From Narthecium ossifragum (taxonomy: Eukaryota > Streptophyta > Magnoliopsida > Dioscoreales > Nartheciaceae): a DNA stretch of 64,000 bases. The notes below the pieces were generated by a model. It did not search any database, had not been told where the DNA came from, and worked only from the letters and a program-made list of their open reading frames with translations. Below, piece after piece: positions 53,068 to 64,000 of this stretch (the stretch's first letter is position 1; each line of letters opens with the position of its first letter). The stretch covers positions 17,996,957 through 18,060,956 of the forward strand of contig OY986965.1 of assembly GCA_963920575.1 (NCBI GenBank). The letters run 5' to 3'. A program made the translations under genes and the position numbers.

Positions 53068-56000
53068 CCTAACTAACCGCAGAAATTTTGGCGAGGGTTC
53101 CCTCTAGTCTACTAGTTTCCCTAAGCATTCATCAAACACTCTCAATTAACAATTCTAAAATTAATAGAAACCTCAAGATTTACATATTACAATCCAAAAG
53201 GTATAGGTCTACAAAACCTCCAAGAGGGGAAAATCAAGTACAAACATTTATACATCGTAGGAGGCTAACTCAACAGGCGTTCTGAAGACATAAAGCTCAC
53301 CGCTCCTCAAACTCCGACAGGCGCCGCCGCACCGCCAACCAACTACTCGGTAGGGGCTACCGAAGAGGAGATAACGTCTGCACCTACAAAACACAGCCCG
53401 GGTAAGAATGAGCAACTAAGCCCAGCAGGGAAACTACACTACAACTCACAGAAGGAAGAGGAAAACACAATAGTGTCGCCCTCTAGCAATGCCTGTGTGT
53501 ATACAGGGGCCCCATAACCCCACCGTGTGTCCCTGAGGGGCCTCAGTCATGGTCTTCCAGCCGAGCTGGTCACATACTGGGTCACCGTCAGTGAGGCAGG
53601 AAACCAACACTGCCATCTCACAAGCAGGAAACCAACACTGCTAGGCGGGATGACAACACCGCTGAGTAGGCACACCCTCTACTCAAGAGACAAGAAAATC
53701 GGACACCGACTATACCTCAGAACCCGGTTCGAGGCCGACACGACCTCTACATCATCAATCAACAAGTATTCAAGTAATCTAGGCCTATCATCGAATTGAC
53801 TGAACACAGTCATTCAAACCTGGACCAAGAAACCCAGCCCCGGTTCTAAGGCTAATCCAAGCTTCCAAGCCCCCCGGATGGCGATACCGTAGATCGCCCA
53901 CGCCCTAACCTTATTCAACTAATGCACAACCAGATGCATGCTATGAACATACACAGGAGAGCAGCTAAACATGCAACATATGCGACGATAAAGAATATGG
54001 TCTGGGCTCGGTACCCTGCCGGCCCGGGGTGATCAAAAAGTAAAATATAGGGCAAGAAACTGTTGCAGTGGTAACCCCGCCAACTGCCACCAGTCCACAA
54101 AAGAATAGCATGTTACGGGAAACAACCCCGACAAACACGACTAACAGTATAATATGCTATCTACACATCCCAGGAGTCGTCACTCTTCTGGTTCACCACT
54201 ACCCCTCATGTGAGGACCTGCCCCTCTACCCTTGTGGCTCGTTGTAGACCACAAGGGCAATTTGGTAAATTACGCCTTGTTGGTTTGTTTTACACCCACG
54301 TGTGCACACACTGACCTTGTTTTTATTAGTGCTTGATTAGAATGGTTAGGTGGACCCGGGATCGGAAGATCCGAGCGTGGTCTTGTGTTTTAGCCCAAGT
54401 TTGAGTTTCTGGGCAAAGAAGATCGATCTTTCTTGCTAAGGAGATCGATCTTCCTTGCTAAGGGGATCGATCTTCCTTGGGAAGAGATCGATCCCTCTAT
54501 GCCAGAAAGTCCTGGCGGTGATCCTTGAGAGGACGGCCGCCGTTGGCCATCGCTCTCCCCTGTCAGAGGGAGAGAGGACTTTCTCTCCTCTCCTCCCCCT
54601 TTTCCCCTCCTTCCCCGGCTTTCCCCCTTCCTTTTCTTCCTCTTCTTCCTCCTCTCCTTCTCCTTCTTCTTCCTTCTTCTTTCTTCTTCCCGCGAGCTCT
54701 GCTTCCCCTGTTTTTCTAGCGAGCTTCTTCTTCTCCGTTCTCCCTCCTCTGGCCACAGTTTTGGGCGTTCCAAGGCTCGTTGGATCCGTCGCGACTTGAT
54801 GAAGATCCCTGTTTTTTCGGCGAGCTTCTTCTTCTCCGTTCTCACTCCTCCGTTCAGCCGAGGAGTGCGTTTCCGGTAGGATTTCTACCTACGAGAGTTG
54901 TTCTTGGGCTTGCTCTAGATCTAGCCGTTAGATCTTGTTGTTCTTTGTGTTGTTGGATGCCTTTTTCTTAGTATAATTTCTGGTATAAGTTTCATAAGTT
55001 TTGGTTGAGATTTTAGTAGGATTTATGCATGTTTAATCTCGAATTTTCCGGTTTCTGCTGTTCTTGAAGAACAGCCGGTTTACGGCGAGTTTTTCGATCA
55101 GTACGTGCATGTTCGTGGGTTGTGATTAACATAAGAGTTGTAGATCTTTGAATCTATTCTCACACCCAACTGATTTCATAGTTTTATAATTTTCCTACCA
55201 TTTGTTATGAATTTCTTACTGGTGGGCTGCGTTGCAGCAAGAGATGGTAAGTTAGCTTGATTAGCGGTTTTGATTAGTGTGTTTCCGTTAATCCAGCCGT
55301 TGGATGTTTCCAGATTTTGAATATTTTGATCCCAGCATGTTAATCTACTAGACACTAAGTTGGATCTCAAATCCGACATCGTTTGGACGTCAATTAGCCT
55401 CTAAGTAGAGGATTTTGGTGATTTAAATAATATTATATGTTTGAAACATATAATATTATATTTTAATGTTCATCGCGGTTTTCGGGGTTGCTTCCCGTTG
55501 CAGGAGTCTGCGGTTGATGGTCGTGATACCGTCGTAATGCCGGGACCCGCTGTGCATCGGCTAGCAGCAGTTGGTAGTGCCGCTGCAGCGATCCAATTAG
55601 ACTTGTATGCTGCCTTATCATACTATTGCATGCCTATCTTCTTACTTGATGATAGGCTTAGATGACTGGTACACCTGTTGCTTGATGATTAGAGATCGTG
55701 TCGACTCGAAGTTGAATCTGAGGTGTAGCCGGTGTCCGATGTTCTTTACTCTTGAGTAGAGGAGTTACCTACTCAGTGGTGCCCTTTCCCGGCAAATAGT
55801 GTTCTGTGTCCTGTTGAGAGTCTGCAGTGTTTGGGCCTGCGTTCACGAACTCCCGATGGGGTTATGGGACCTTTGTATACACCTAGGTTCGACTTGGGGG
55901 TGACACTGTTGCGTTTCCCTCTTCCTTCTGTGTGTCGTAGTGTAGAACCCTACTGAGCTTTATGTTCACTCCTACCCGGGCTGGGTTTTGCAGGTGCATG

Positions 56001-57369
56001 CGTCAGTTCTTCTTCTGTGGCCCCTACCGGGCAGTTGGTGGGCGGTGCGGCGGCGCCAGGCGGAGTCTGAGTGGTGGTGATCTTTACTGCTTTTACCCTA
56101 TGTTTGATAGCCTCCTACGGGAGTAATGTTGTATTTAGATCTTCCCCTCTCCGAGGATATGTATATTAAATTTTACTTGGGTTTTCTAATCTGAGGTTCG
56201 AGGCTTGTAATTTAATTATGTCTTTTTTAATTTGAGGGTGCTTGTGATGTTTGTTAGGGAGACCAATAGGTTAGAGGGAACCCTCGCCAATAATTTCCGC
56301 GGTTTGTTAGGTTTCGGTTCGCGTCGCCCGGCCCGGTTGGGCTTTCGCGGGTCGGCGCGTGACACCTCATTATGGGACTAACATGCTTAGAGGTATGTAC
56401 AAGTTATAAAGCGGTAATGAAAAACCGCACTTACAAAGCCCCGCAGGAGAAATCCGACGAAAACAACTCCCTGCGACCAAAAGGATCGATCTTCTTAGCA
56501 AACAGGGAGTTCCATCCCTGTCAAGCCAAAAAGGATCGATCACCCGTTTAGGAAGATCGGTCACCTTCGTTACCAAGGACCCCGTCCAAGCCGCCAAGCA
56601 AAAGATCGATCATGCACGGGCCAGGCATGACGACCCAAGAATGATCGATCCTTCCTCAAGGAAGATGGGATCTTCATGGGTTCTTCGGCGAACCGGAGAA
56701 GGAAGGACCATGAGTCCAAAACTTGTACTTGTATAAAAAACCAACGACCATGCAAAAAGATCTACTCAAAACAACCACAAACAAGCTCAAAACTCACAAA
56801 AACTGGAAAAACAAGTAGGTAGCATCCCTACCTATACAAAAGCAGCTTCAATCCGCGCTGCTGAGCCTAGGATCGCCCTCAATCTCCTCCAAAATCTCGA
56901 CAGATCTAAGCTTAAGAACGGCAGATTTCAAAAAGGGAAAAGAGAAGGGGGTTGCGCCAGTTTTATGGACGAACGAACCGACCAATAAATGATCAATCTT
57001 TTCCTCAAGAAAAGATCGATCATTCATGACGAGAAACTTCACTTTCTGGCACTAAAGGATCGATTTTCTTAGCAAGAAAAGATCGATCATTTTGTGCAGA
57101 ATGCTAGACTTGGGCTAAAACACAAGCCCAAGCCTAGTCCTTTCGATCCCGTGTTCACCTAACCGTTCTAAACAACCATTATCACAGACACGGTCAGTGT
57201 GTGCACACGCGGGTGTGAAACAAACCGACAATGCATAATTTACCAAATTGCCCTTGCGGCCCAAGTAATAATAGGATCCATCGGGTCGCGCGCTCGACGC
57301 GAAACAAGCAAGCGAGCCACGGGCCCGACCTGGACGGCCGACCCAGGAGTAGAGGGAAAGGTCCTCACA
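53068..57369 (-). mobile_element. Solo LTR, family T (minus), end-truncated, with nested LTR-T
   Basis: The first about 55 bp of the usual plus-strand left end are missing; it starts at CCTAACTAACCGCAG (compare 9016 on). It ends normally at GGTCCTCACA. The flanks (GATCGATCGTT and GATTGATCGG) are similar but not a clean TSD, as expected if the left end was trimmed. It is about 2.14 kb without the nested copy. Confidence 0.85.
54209..56364 (+). mobile_element. Solo LTR, family T (plus), TSD CCTCA
   Basis: 2,156 bp, TGTGAGGACCTGCCC...GGTCGGCGCGTGACA, with CCTCA at 54204-54208 and 56365-56369. It is inserted in a minus-strand copy of the same family, so together they form an inverted arrangement. 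It has GATCGATC at about 54421-54490, a pyrimidine tract (54560-54710) and an AT hairpin (55426-55461). Confidence 0.95.
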
Positions 57370-57522
57370 GATTGATCGGTTAACATCGGTTTAGTGTTCT
57401 TTTCCAGACACATCAATGTCGGTGCCGACCCCGAAACCGATGAATCGTCCCTAGGACCGAACGATCGATCGTCCCTGGGCTGACAGTTGTCCCAAAAACT
57501 AGCTTTCATGCCAGAGCCCGGA

Positions 57523-60409
57523 TGTCACGCCCCGACCAAGAAAACCCATCCGGACCGGGACGTGAGGGTCCTAAACTCTAAAATCAAATGACGAGAGCCT
57601 CCCCTGTAAATGTCACTTTTAAACCTGGTGCATGATTATAATATTCACAATTAATTTAAACTATCCTATCATCAAATCATAATACAAATTAACTACTACA
57701 ATACTCAATTAACTTTAAAAAGATACAATAATGATTGAAGTCCCCTAAGTACAGCAATCTCTGATCAATTTACATCAAATTGAAATACAAATACATTTCT
57801 CCTTCAGATTATAATTTATACATTTAAAGTTGTACATCAATTGAATAGAATAAACTGATGATATCCTCGATCTCACGCACCACCAAGGGGAGTGCCGCCT
57901 CCAACACCGCAACTACCTGAAAAAGAAGGGACTGCATCGACCTGCATCGCCGATGCAATCCAGATAGGAGTGAGCAACAAAGCTCAGTAGGGTTCTACTC
58001 TACGACACACAGAAGGGAGGAAAACAACAACAGTGTTGTCTCTCCGCTCAAGCCTAAGGAATGCCACGGGGTCCCACAACCCCTGTTGACTACCCCAAGG
58101 ATCCTACTCTTCTCAACCGACCACGCTGGGATAAATCAACCAAACACGCTGGGAGGAAACAGAGAACCAGAACCAGTAGGATCACCCTTATCCAGCAGGA
58201 AGCCACTGCCTGGGGACCAAGTCAGGGGCACCGACAACCATCCTTAGCACTTGGCCTTGGTAGAACAACACGACCTCTAAACCTCAAGCAATATAATATT
58301 CCAGTCCGACTACCTAATAATCCTCGAATAATATCAAACATAATCATTGATGACAATCACGTCCTAATCCTCGACTACCCAAACCCTGGTCCTAGGGCTA
58401 GATCCGGGCTACCCGAGAACCCCAGACCGACGATCGAATCCATCATCTACCACCTAGCCTGATGTTTCGAATGGAAATCAAATGCATGCATTGCTCAGGC
58501 ACAGGAATACATGAATAGTAGCATGCAACAATATTGCAAGACAACATACACGGGCTAAGCGAAGCATCAAGCTTGCCGGAGGGTATTCATAGCAAGGGTT
58601 CAAACAATAAGGATCTATCTAGCAAAGCTATAATAACAAACATCCAACAGACCAAAATCCGGTATTACAACGGCGTCCACAGCCGTCAACCGCAATTTCT
58701 ATAACAGGGGCACAACGCCGGCCACGCAATCACAACAATTACAAATACACATTAACTAGGGCACACTCTCGGCCCATTCAATTATCTAAACATCCCAAGG
58801 GACATGACTCCCTTGGTTCAACCATAAGCTAAGTATACATGTAAATAAACATGACATACAATTAATTGCTAATTAAACAAGGATGATTTATAACTAACTA
58901 ATCATGTCGAAAATCAAACAATTAATCATCTAAAAACCACCAATTTGAACATGCTGGCCCTCGGGATCACTAGGAATACTAAACACATGAATCCCGAAGA
59001 ATCAAACACGATAAAACATCGAAAATCCACTAACAAGCTAATTTCTGGATTTCTACATTAAACCCTAGTTAGAGGTGATGAAATCTTATCAATTCGACGT
59101 CCAAAGGACGTCGAATTGGGAATCAAACTTGGGCAAATGGATATTAGCATACTAGAAACATGCAGCCCAAGAATCGGATTAATCTAACCGCTAATCTTCC
59201 CGGAATTCACTAATCAATTCACTAATTTCGGTCTCGTCGCAGATCAGAAGAAAAATCACCATAAATCATAAAAAAACTCCAAAAATTATGAAATCAGCGG
59301 AAATTAAAAGTAGATTCGACGATCTACAACTTTCATCTTGAGGATCAAACGAGATCATGCACGTATGAGCCCAGATCTAAGCTAGAACAGCTCAGCTCGC
59401 AGAAAAACAGAGCTTCGATAAAATCCGGGAAAAACATGTATAAATCCAGCTTAAATCCGAGATAAAATCCTACCAAGCTTATATCAGTTACTAAGCATGC
59501 TTAAGAGGGACTAATTAACACACATAAAACAATAGATCAAACAATCAAACCCTAGATCTAACTCAATCCAAAGATCTAGGTAGAAACCCTACCTTAAACG
59601 CTAATCCAAGCTTCATTCCTCTGCTAATCCGCCGTCCTACATCGCCGCCGCCGCCTCTAGCTCGTCGGAGAGCCGCTGGAGTCCTCCCACAGCCGCAGCC
59701 ATCGTCAGAGAAGTAAGAGGGCTGCCGCCGGAGAGAGAGAGGGGAGGAAGGAGGAGGAGGAGGGGACCTCGCCGCTGCCTCCAGGCCGCCAGGGAAGGGA
59801 GAGGGGTCGCCATGGGAGAGAGGGTGGGTTGCCGCGGAAGAGAGAAAGGGAAGGAGGAGGGAGAGAGCTCGGGGAAGAGGAGCTCTGGCCGGATCTCAGG
59901 AGGGGGAGCTCGAAAGAGATGACGGCCGGCAACGGTGGCGAAGGAGCTCCGGAGAAGAGGGGAGAGGCCGGCGTCATCGCGAGCGAAGGAGAAGAGAGGG
60001 GGTCGGGCGCGGGGAAGCTAGGGAAGGGAGAAGGAAAGAAAGAAAAGAAAAAGAAGTAAAGAAAGAGAGAGGGAAAGAGAGAGAAAGTAAGTAGGAGAGA
60101 GAGAAGAGAATTAAGCCACTTAAGTGGCTTAGCCGGTTCAGACGAGCCAACTGATCGGACTGAATCCGACTTGGCTCCAAATTACGATCTCTACTGGATC
60201 TATTCAATCACGTACATCAATCAAAGTCATGTGTGCACTACGTGGGCGTGAAACTGACCGCCAAGGCGGAATTTACCAAATTGCCCTTGGGGTCCAAACA
60301 CAGCGATGCGATCAACCGATCGCAACCCAAGGCCAACCGGGCCAAAACCAACCAAGCCAAGCCCTCGACCCAACGCGGTCGGACCGGGTTAGAGGAGCGG
60401 GTCCTCACA
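57523..60409 (-). mobile_element. Solo LTR, family T2 (minus), TSD CCGGA
   Basis: 2,887 bp, TGTCACGCCCCGACCAAG...GGTCCTCACA, with CCGGA at 57518-57522 and 60410-60414. It lies inside another LTR-T2 of the same orientation. A strong GA-rich stretch is at 59700-60115. Open frames here are low-complexity by-products of that tract. Confidence 0.95.
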
Positions 60410-61000
60410 CCGGATCTGTCGATACCAAACTCGCGTGAGGTTCTGACAAGCACATATATCATTCAAAGGGCTGTATGTGCACAACGTGGGTGTGAAACCA
60501 ACTTCCAAAATATAATTTACAAAATTGCCCTTGGGGTCAAAAAACAGCGCGATCAACCGATCGCTAAATAAGACCAATCGAGCCAAACCACAAAACCAGC
60601 CCTTTGACCTAACGCAGTTGGACCGGGTTGGAGGTACGGGTCCTCACAGCGCCCCCTGCTCCGCAACTGTGGGTTGCTTTGCACGCGCATCGTCTAGCTG
60701 ACATGGTCTCTCTCGCGTGCTCCGACGGTCACGATGTACTATGTGCCACTTGCCTACCACCGCCTTGATAACCCTCGGCGAGAAGGCAAGGGGTTCTCTC
60801 CGGTGATCTCACGGTGAGTATCCATCTTTTCGAAGCCCAGTGGCTCCTCGATCAAAGCTCAAAGAATAGTAGTCTTATGCTACTCCTGCAAAGCTCAAAG
60901 AACATTACTTGCTTTGGGCCATCAGCCCTACTGATATGATAAACTAAAAGAAGCCGCTTCCTACAAGATAACTATCCATGCAGTAAATTGCAGGTGGCCT

Positions 61001-61557
61001 TCTTGGAGTTCCGTCAAGCATATCCTGCAACAGCATTGGGATTAGAGTCAATGTTTTGACAATGGAGAGCCACCTTATCTATATGTATACACAATTTTGG
61101 TAGTCTAATGAACACTTTATTATAAGGCAGTACTGGTGATCCCCAGAGGTCAAAGATCCCTTCATTCACACCTCACTAGGTCCAAGGAGTTGTTTTTCGG
61201 GTTTATTAGGTTTGGAGTCTTCGTAGAGGGGAATATATAGTGTGGAATGGTGCCAACTCTAGCCTAGCCAGCCATTGGCACTTGCACTGGCGCCAAGAAT
61301 TCCCATCCTGGCTTTTGCAACTTGAATAAGAGCGTGCCATGAATCCAAGAAGGCTGTGTATCATTCTTTTACTTGAAAGATATTATAGAAATTCCTATGA
61401 TACCCCAGTCGGCCGGGTGCATGAGCGTGTGAAGGAGATTTGCAGATTTTTTTGCTGTTCAGGATCCCAATTGTTCACATTTTGCATCCTAAGGCTTCCT
61501 ATTTTCTTGCAAAACATGACCTTTAATCCACAAAATCCCAACATTACGCTTTAATCC
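61001..61557. other. Unassigned sequence, possibly low copy
   Basis: About 550 bp between the right part of the LINE and the MITE. A 71-codon open frame at 61339-61554 has no recognisable motif. I see no similarity to other parts of the window. It could be the LINE 5' end or old host DNA. Confidence 0.35.
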
Positions 61558-61953
61558 ATCGATGTAGAGTAATTTGCATATTACTAGAACGCCATGTTGT
61601 TTTTTACAACATGTGTCAGTTTCACTGTTAGTTGCATATTAGTGGCACTTTTACTTTATAAGGCGAAACTACCCTCACTTGTGCAATTTCACTCGCTTGT
61701 TGCGCAACTTCATTCATAATGTGATTAACAAGAAAAAAAGTTGCACAACAAGTCAATAAAGTTACACAACAAGTGAATGAATTTGCATAACAAGTGAATA
61801 AAGTTGGGCAACAAGTGAGAAGGTGCACATAAGTGAATGGTAATTTCACCATGTTAAATAAAAGTGTCACTAATATGCAAAAAATTATAATTGACACTAA
61901 TATGTAAAATACAACATTGAGTGCCATTAATATGCAAATTAGTCATCGATGTA
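61558..61953. mobile_element. Mutator-like MITE with 9-bp TSD
   Basis: The element proper is 61567-61944 (378 bp). ATCGATGTA is repeated on both sides (61558-61566 and 61945-61953). The terminal inverted repeats begin GAGTAATTTGCATATTA and GACTAATTTGCATATTA and remain similar for about 40 bp. A 9-bp TSD with long TIRs is the signature of the Mutator superfamily. It has no transposase. The interior has four 21-bp tandem units at 61740-61823. Confidence 0.88.
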
Positions 61954-62215
61954 TGATGGCATGTTAAGCATGGCATATGAATAAAAAAATCCGGGCGAAT
62001 TCTGTGTATTCTAACGAGATGATAGGTGGATACACGTGGCACTCTATGTGGGGCTGAACCCATTTAGAAAATAACATCGTATTAAATGCGATGGCAGCCG
62101 ACTCATTCCGGCCACTCACATCCTCTGTTGGCGATAAACAGTCTCTCCCGCCACATTTTTTTTGGCGCGCCTTCAGCCCCCCCCTTGATTTGTTCTACTT
62201 GGCTAGATTACCCCA
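61954..62215. other. Unassigned sequence
   Basis: About 260 bp between the MITE and the LTR-S. It contains a T9 run and an 8-C run near 62155-62184. No gene or repeat relationship was seen. Confidence 0.35.
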
Positions 62216-63488
62216 TGATCACTTGCAAACGCGTCGTTAAATTAGATGCAAACTCAATCAAGAATAAAATTTATAAAGGCTTATTCAAAATACTAAACTA
62301 TGGGGTATAATAGTGATGAAATACGGGGTCGAACCACAGAGAACACTTTGATTATTAAGAAGAAACCAAAATTAACTCTCAAGACTCTAATCCTAAATCG
62401 AAAAAGGATTGATTTGAGTTTTGGAAACTTATTAATTAAAACTAATTAAGAAAGCAATTAAAAGATTGAAATATATTAATGAGAGAAATCCTAGGTTTTA
62501 CTCAATCCACTTTAGTTTCAGTTCCTGTATTCTCTAGCTATCCTCTTGTTTTCTTACCTAAATACTATAAATTCATATCTTTTTAAGCTTACATGAATTC
62601 TAAAAGAAGGCAGATAAGCATGATGTCTAGCAAAACTATTTTATAGATCTCTACCATCAATCATCAAAATTCATGGTTATTCACACACCACATCAAAACT
62701 ATCTTATAGATCTTTACCATCAATCATCAAAATCAAGCAGGCCTCAATATACGTTAAGGAACTCTATTTCCTCAACTCTATTAACAATAAATCCATATTT
62801 AAAACATGATATCTAGCAAAAGATTACAAGAATCAAACTAGAAAATACAAAGAAGCTACACTAAAGATTCATGAGACCCCTAGTACAAAATTTAGCCACT
62901 CATCTTGGTGATGGAAGCCATAGATTTGATGAAGAATGATTGAGATCCACGCTGCGGCTCCATTTTCTCCAGAAAATCTTCCAATACCTAATTCTCTCTT
63001 TTCTCTCTATGAGGGCCTCCAATATTCGGCCAGCAAACACATTTTTATAGGTGAACTCCCGAAATTAGGGTTTTGGCTAAGTTGGACTCCTACTATAACT
63101 TGGATTCCTTGGATTAATCCCTGACAGCCTATTCCGGTCACAACTGGGTCCAATCAAGCCAGAACTTGAAACAACGTCAAACACCAAACATGTAGATTAG
63201 GAAGTCTTCTGTCAGATCCCGAATATTTCAGAATATTTGGACCTATCTGGAATAGTTGGTGAATGTTCTCCTGAATGTTGATGGACCTGTTTTTCAGCAT
63301 CTGAATATCTTCATAATCTTCAACCGGACAGCGGAGCGGCGTAATTTCAACATATTAGTCTTTTCTGTATTTTCTAACTCGAATCTTCATTAAACCTGAA
63401 ATCAACTAACAAACTACCAAATACAAATACTCTCGGGCTATCAAAGGTAAATTAAGGGGTTGAAGTATGAATATTTAGTGACTCATCA
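62216..63488 (-). repeat. LTR of a family-S element (3' LTR, minus)
   Basis: Plus-strand ends TGATCACTTGC and GTGACTCATCA, 1,273 bp. The reverse complement aligns with S1 along its length, including the TGATRAGTCACTAA start and the GATTGAGTTTGCA...ACGACG end. Unlike S1 and S2 it is joined to internal sequence, so it is a 3' LTR, not a solo LTR. The left flank is CCCCA; its TSD partner is outside the window. Confidence 0.88.
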
Positions 63489-64000
63489 CACCCCCCAACT
63501 TACACTTTGCTCGTCCTCGAGCAAAAAAAAAAAGAAAAAAAAAAATAACAACAAATCTAACTAGCCACTTTCGTAGGTCTCACGATTGCATTTATCTTGT
63601 GCAAGAAGCCTTTAAACCGCTGGGTTACCCCAGTGGAGGAGTAGTCTCCTGAGGGTTTTCAAGGATGAAACCCACAAACATCTATACATCCCCTTAAGGA
63701 TGCCATTAGAAATCAATCATATTATTCATCAACTCTAATGCATGAAATAGAAATAATATCCACAAATATATCTTTCAACTCATAGTCACATAAAAATATA
63801 GTAAATTCAAACATGTCATAACATATTTCCAATACTTCACCATATTTAATCCTGATTAAAAATAATTTTAACACTCCTGTGTGTGAATGTGGTTCCACAT
63901 GTTTCAGAGTATCAATCATATCTAAACACTTCAACTATTCGAGATCACAATCATATTCAAGCACATATCTTCCACTTACTAAGTATGAAATCCTTTATTT
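63489..64000 (-). other. 3' internal region of the family-S element, with PPT
   Basis: Immediately next to the LTR, the minus strand reads AAGTTGGGGGGTG (63489-63501), a PPT like those of E2 and element C, preceded by a CTCGAGGACGAGC motif and an A/T-rich run. No coding sequence is recognisable up to the window edge; pol would lie further right. Confidence 0.75.

Larger units (their letters stand above)
51274..60648 (-). mobile_element. Solo LTR, family T2 (minus), with two nested insertions, TSD GCGCC
   Basis: Outer ends TGTCACACCCCGACCC and GGTCCTCACA; GCGCC at 51269-51273 and 60649-60653. Its own sequence is 51274-53067, 57370-57522 and 60415-60648, about 2.2 kb in total. The two inserts are 53068-57369 (LTR-T) and 57523-60409 (LTR-T2). 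GATCGATC occurs in it at 53057 and near 57470. Confidence 0.92.
41139..61000 (-). mobile_element. L1-type LINE (non-LTR retrotransposon), minus strand, split by three LTR-T2 insertions
   Basis: Read from right to left: a possible 5' region (60654-about 61000 and up to 51268), an ORF1 candidate, endonuclease, RT, zinc-binding region and RNase H, ending near 41139 next to element C. It is interrupted at 51274-60648, 47025-49660 and 43376-46782. All parts contain stops and frameshifts. The right limit is only approximate. No poly(A) tail is visible at the left end, which appears to be cut off by element C. Confidence 0.8.

Noticed and set aside
61740..61823. CRISPR-like array because of regular 21-bp units
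   Set aside because: The units are contiguous without spacers, in a plant MITE.
61628..61927. 99-codon minus-strand frame with hydrophobic and cysteine-rich character
   Set aside because: It lies entirely inside the Mutator-like MITE and follows its 21-bp tandem repeat, so it is not a gene.
1..64000. tRNA genes
   Set aside because: The tRNA-like matches are only the 12-18 nt primer-binding sites; I saw no cloverleaf with both T and D arms.

Overview
This is flowering-plant nuclear DNA made almost wholly of nested transposable elements. I see no intact host gene, no tRNA gene and no CRISPR array. The evidence is plant-type Ty3/Gypsy gag-pol remnants (Athila-like, Tat-like, chromovirus-like), primer-binding sites complementary to tRNA-Asp and initiator tRNA-Met, a Cassandra-type TRIM with 5S rRNA sequence in its LTR, a plant L1-type LINE and a Mutator-like MITE. 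The species cannot be assigned. Most coding remnants carry stop codons or frameshifts.

Layout. 1-7578: minus-strand Athila-like element (family E; copy E1), with gag, protease, RT and RNase H ending in a 1.77 kb LTR that holds a solo LTR of family S (4960-6403). 7580-7930: Tat-type RNase H fragment. 7931-33473: plus-strand chromovirus-like element A, blown apart by insertions. A Cassandra TRIM lies in its gag (8635-18001). Inside Cassandra is a solo LTR of family T (8964-17796), and inside that is a complete, young gag-only element E2 (9858-16282). An LTR-T fragment follows (18002-19631). A's RT is split by one LTR-T (21896-24396) and again by another (24618-30705), which itself holds a deleted Athila-like copy E3 (25630-29382). 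A's 3' LTR holds a second family-S solo LTR (32095-33439).

33594-41138: 3' half of Athila-like element C on the plus strand (RNase H, integrase, long 3' region, a 2.1 kb LTR) with an LTR-T inside it (37023-39382). 41139-about 61000: minus-strand L1 LINE cut by three LTRs of family T2; the rightmost (51274-60648) contains LTR-T 53068-57369 (itself containing 54209-56364) and LTR-T2 57523-60409. 61567-61944: Mutator-like MITE. 62216-64000: LTR and 3' internal end of a minus-strand family-S element that leaves the window.

Most boundaries were fixed by matching 5-bp target-site duplications (TSDs) read directly: CAATA, CCATG, TCTCT, CCGGC, GGTAC, TCTTA, TAGGA, GCGCC, CCTCA, CCGGA. These give a clear order of insertion.

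The most unusual signal is a palindromic octamer, GATCGATC. It occurs in dense arrays in LTRs of three otherwise unrelated families (E, S, T), often as pairs whose centres are 21-23 bp apart, typically just upstream of the TATA box. Other leads are five hairpins with a shared loop and co-varying stems in the element C LTR, the His/Asp-rich decapeptide repeat in the gag-only protein of E2, and the complete lack of internal coding sequence for the abundant T/T2 LTRs.
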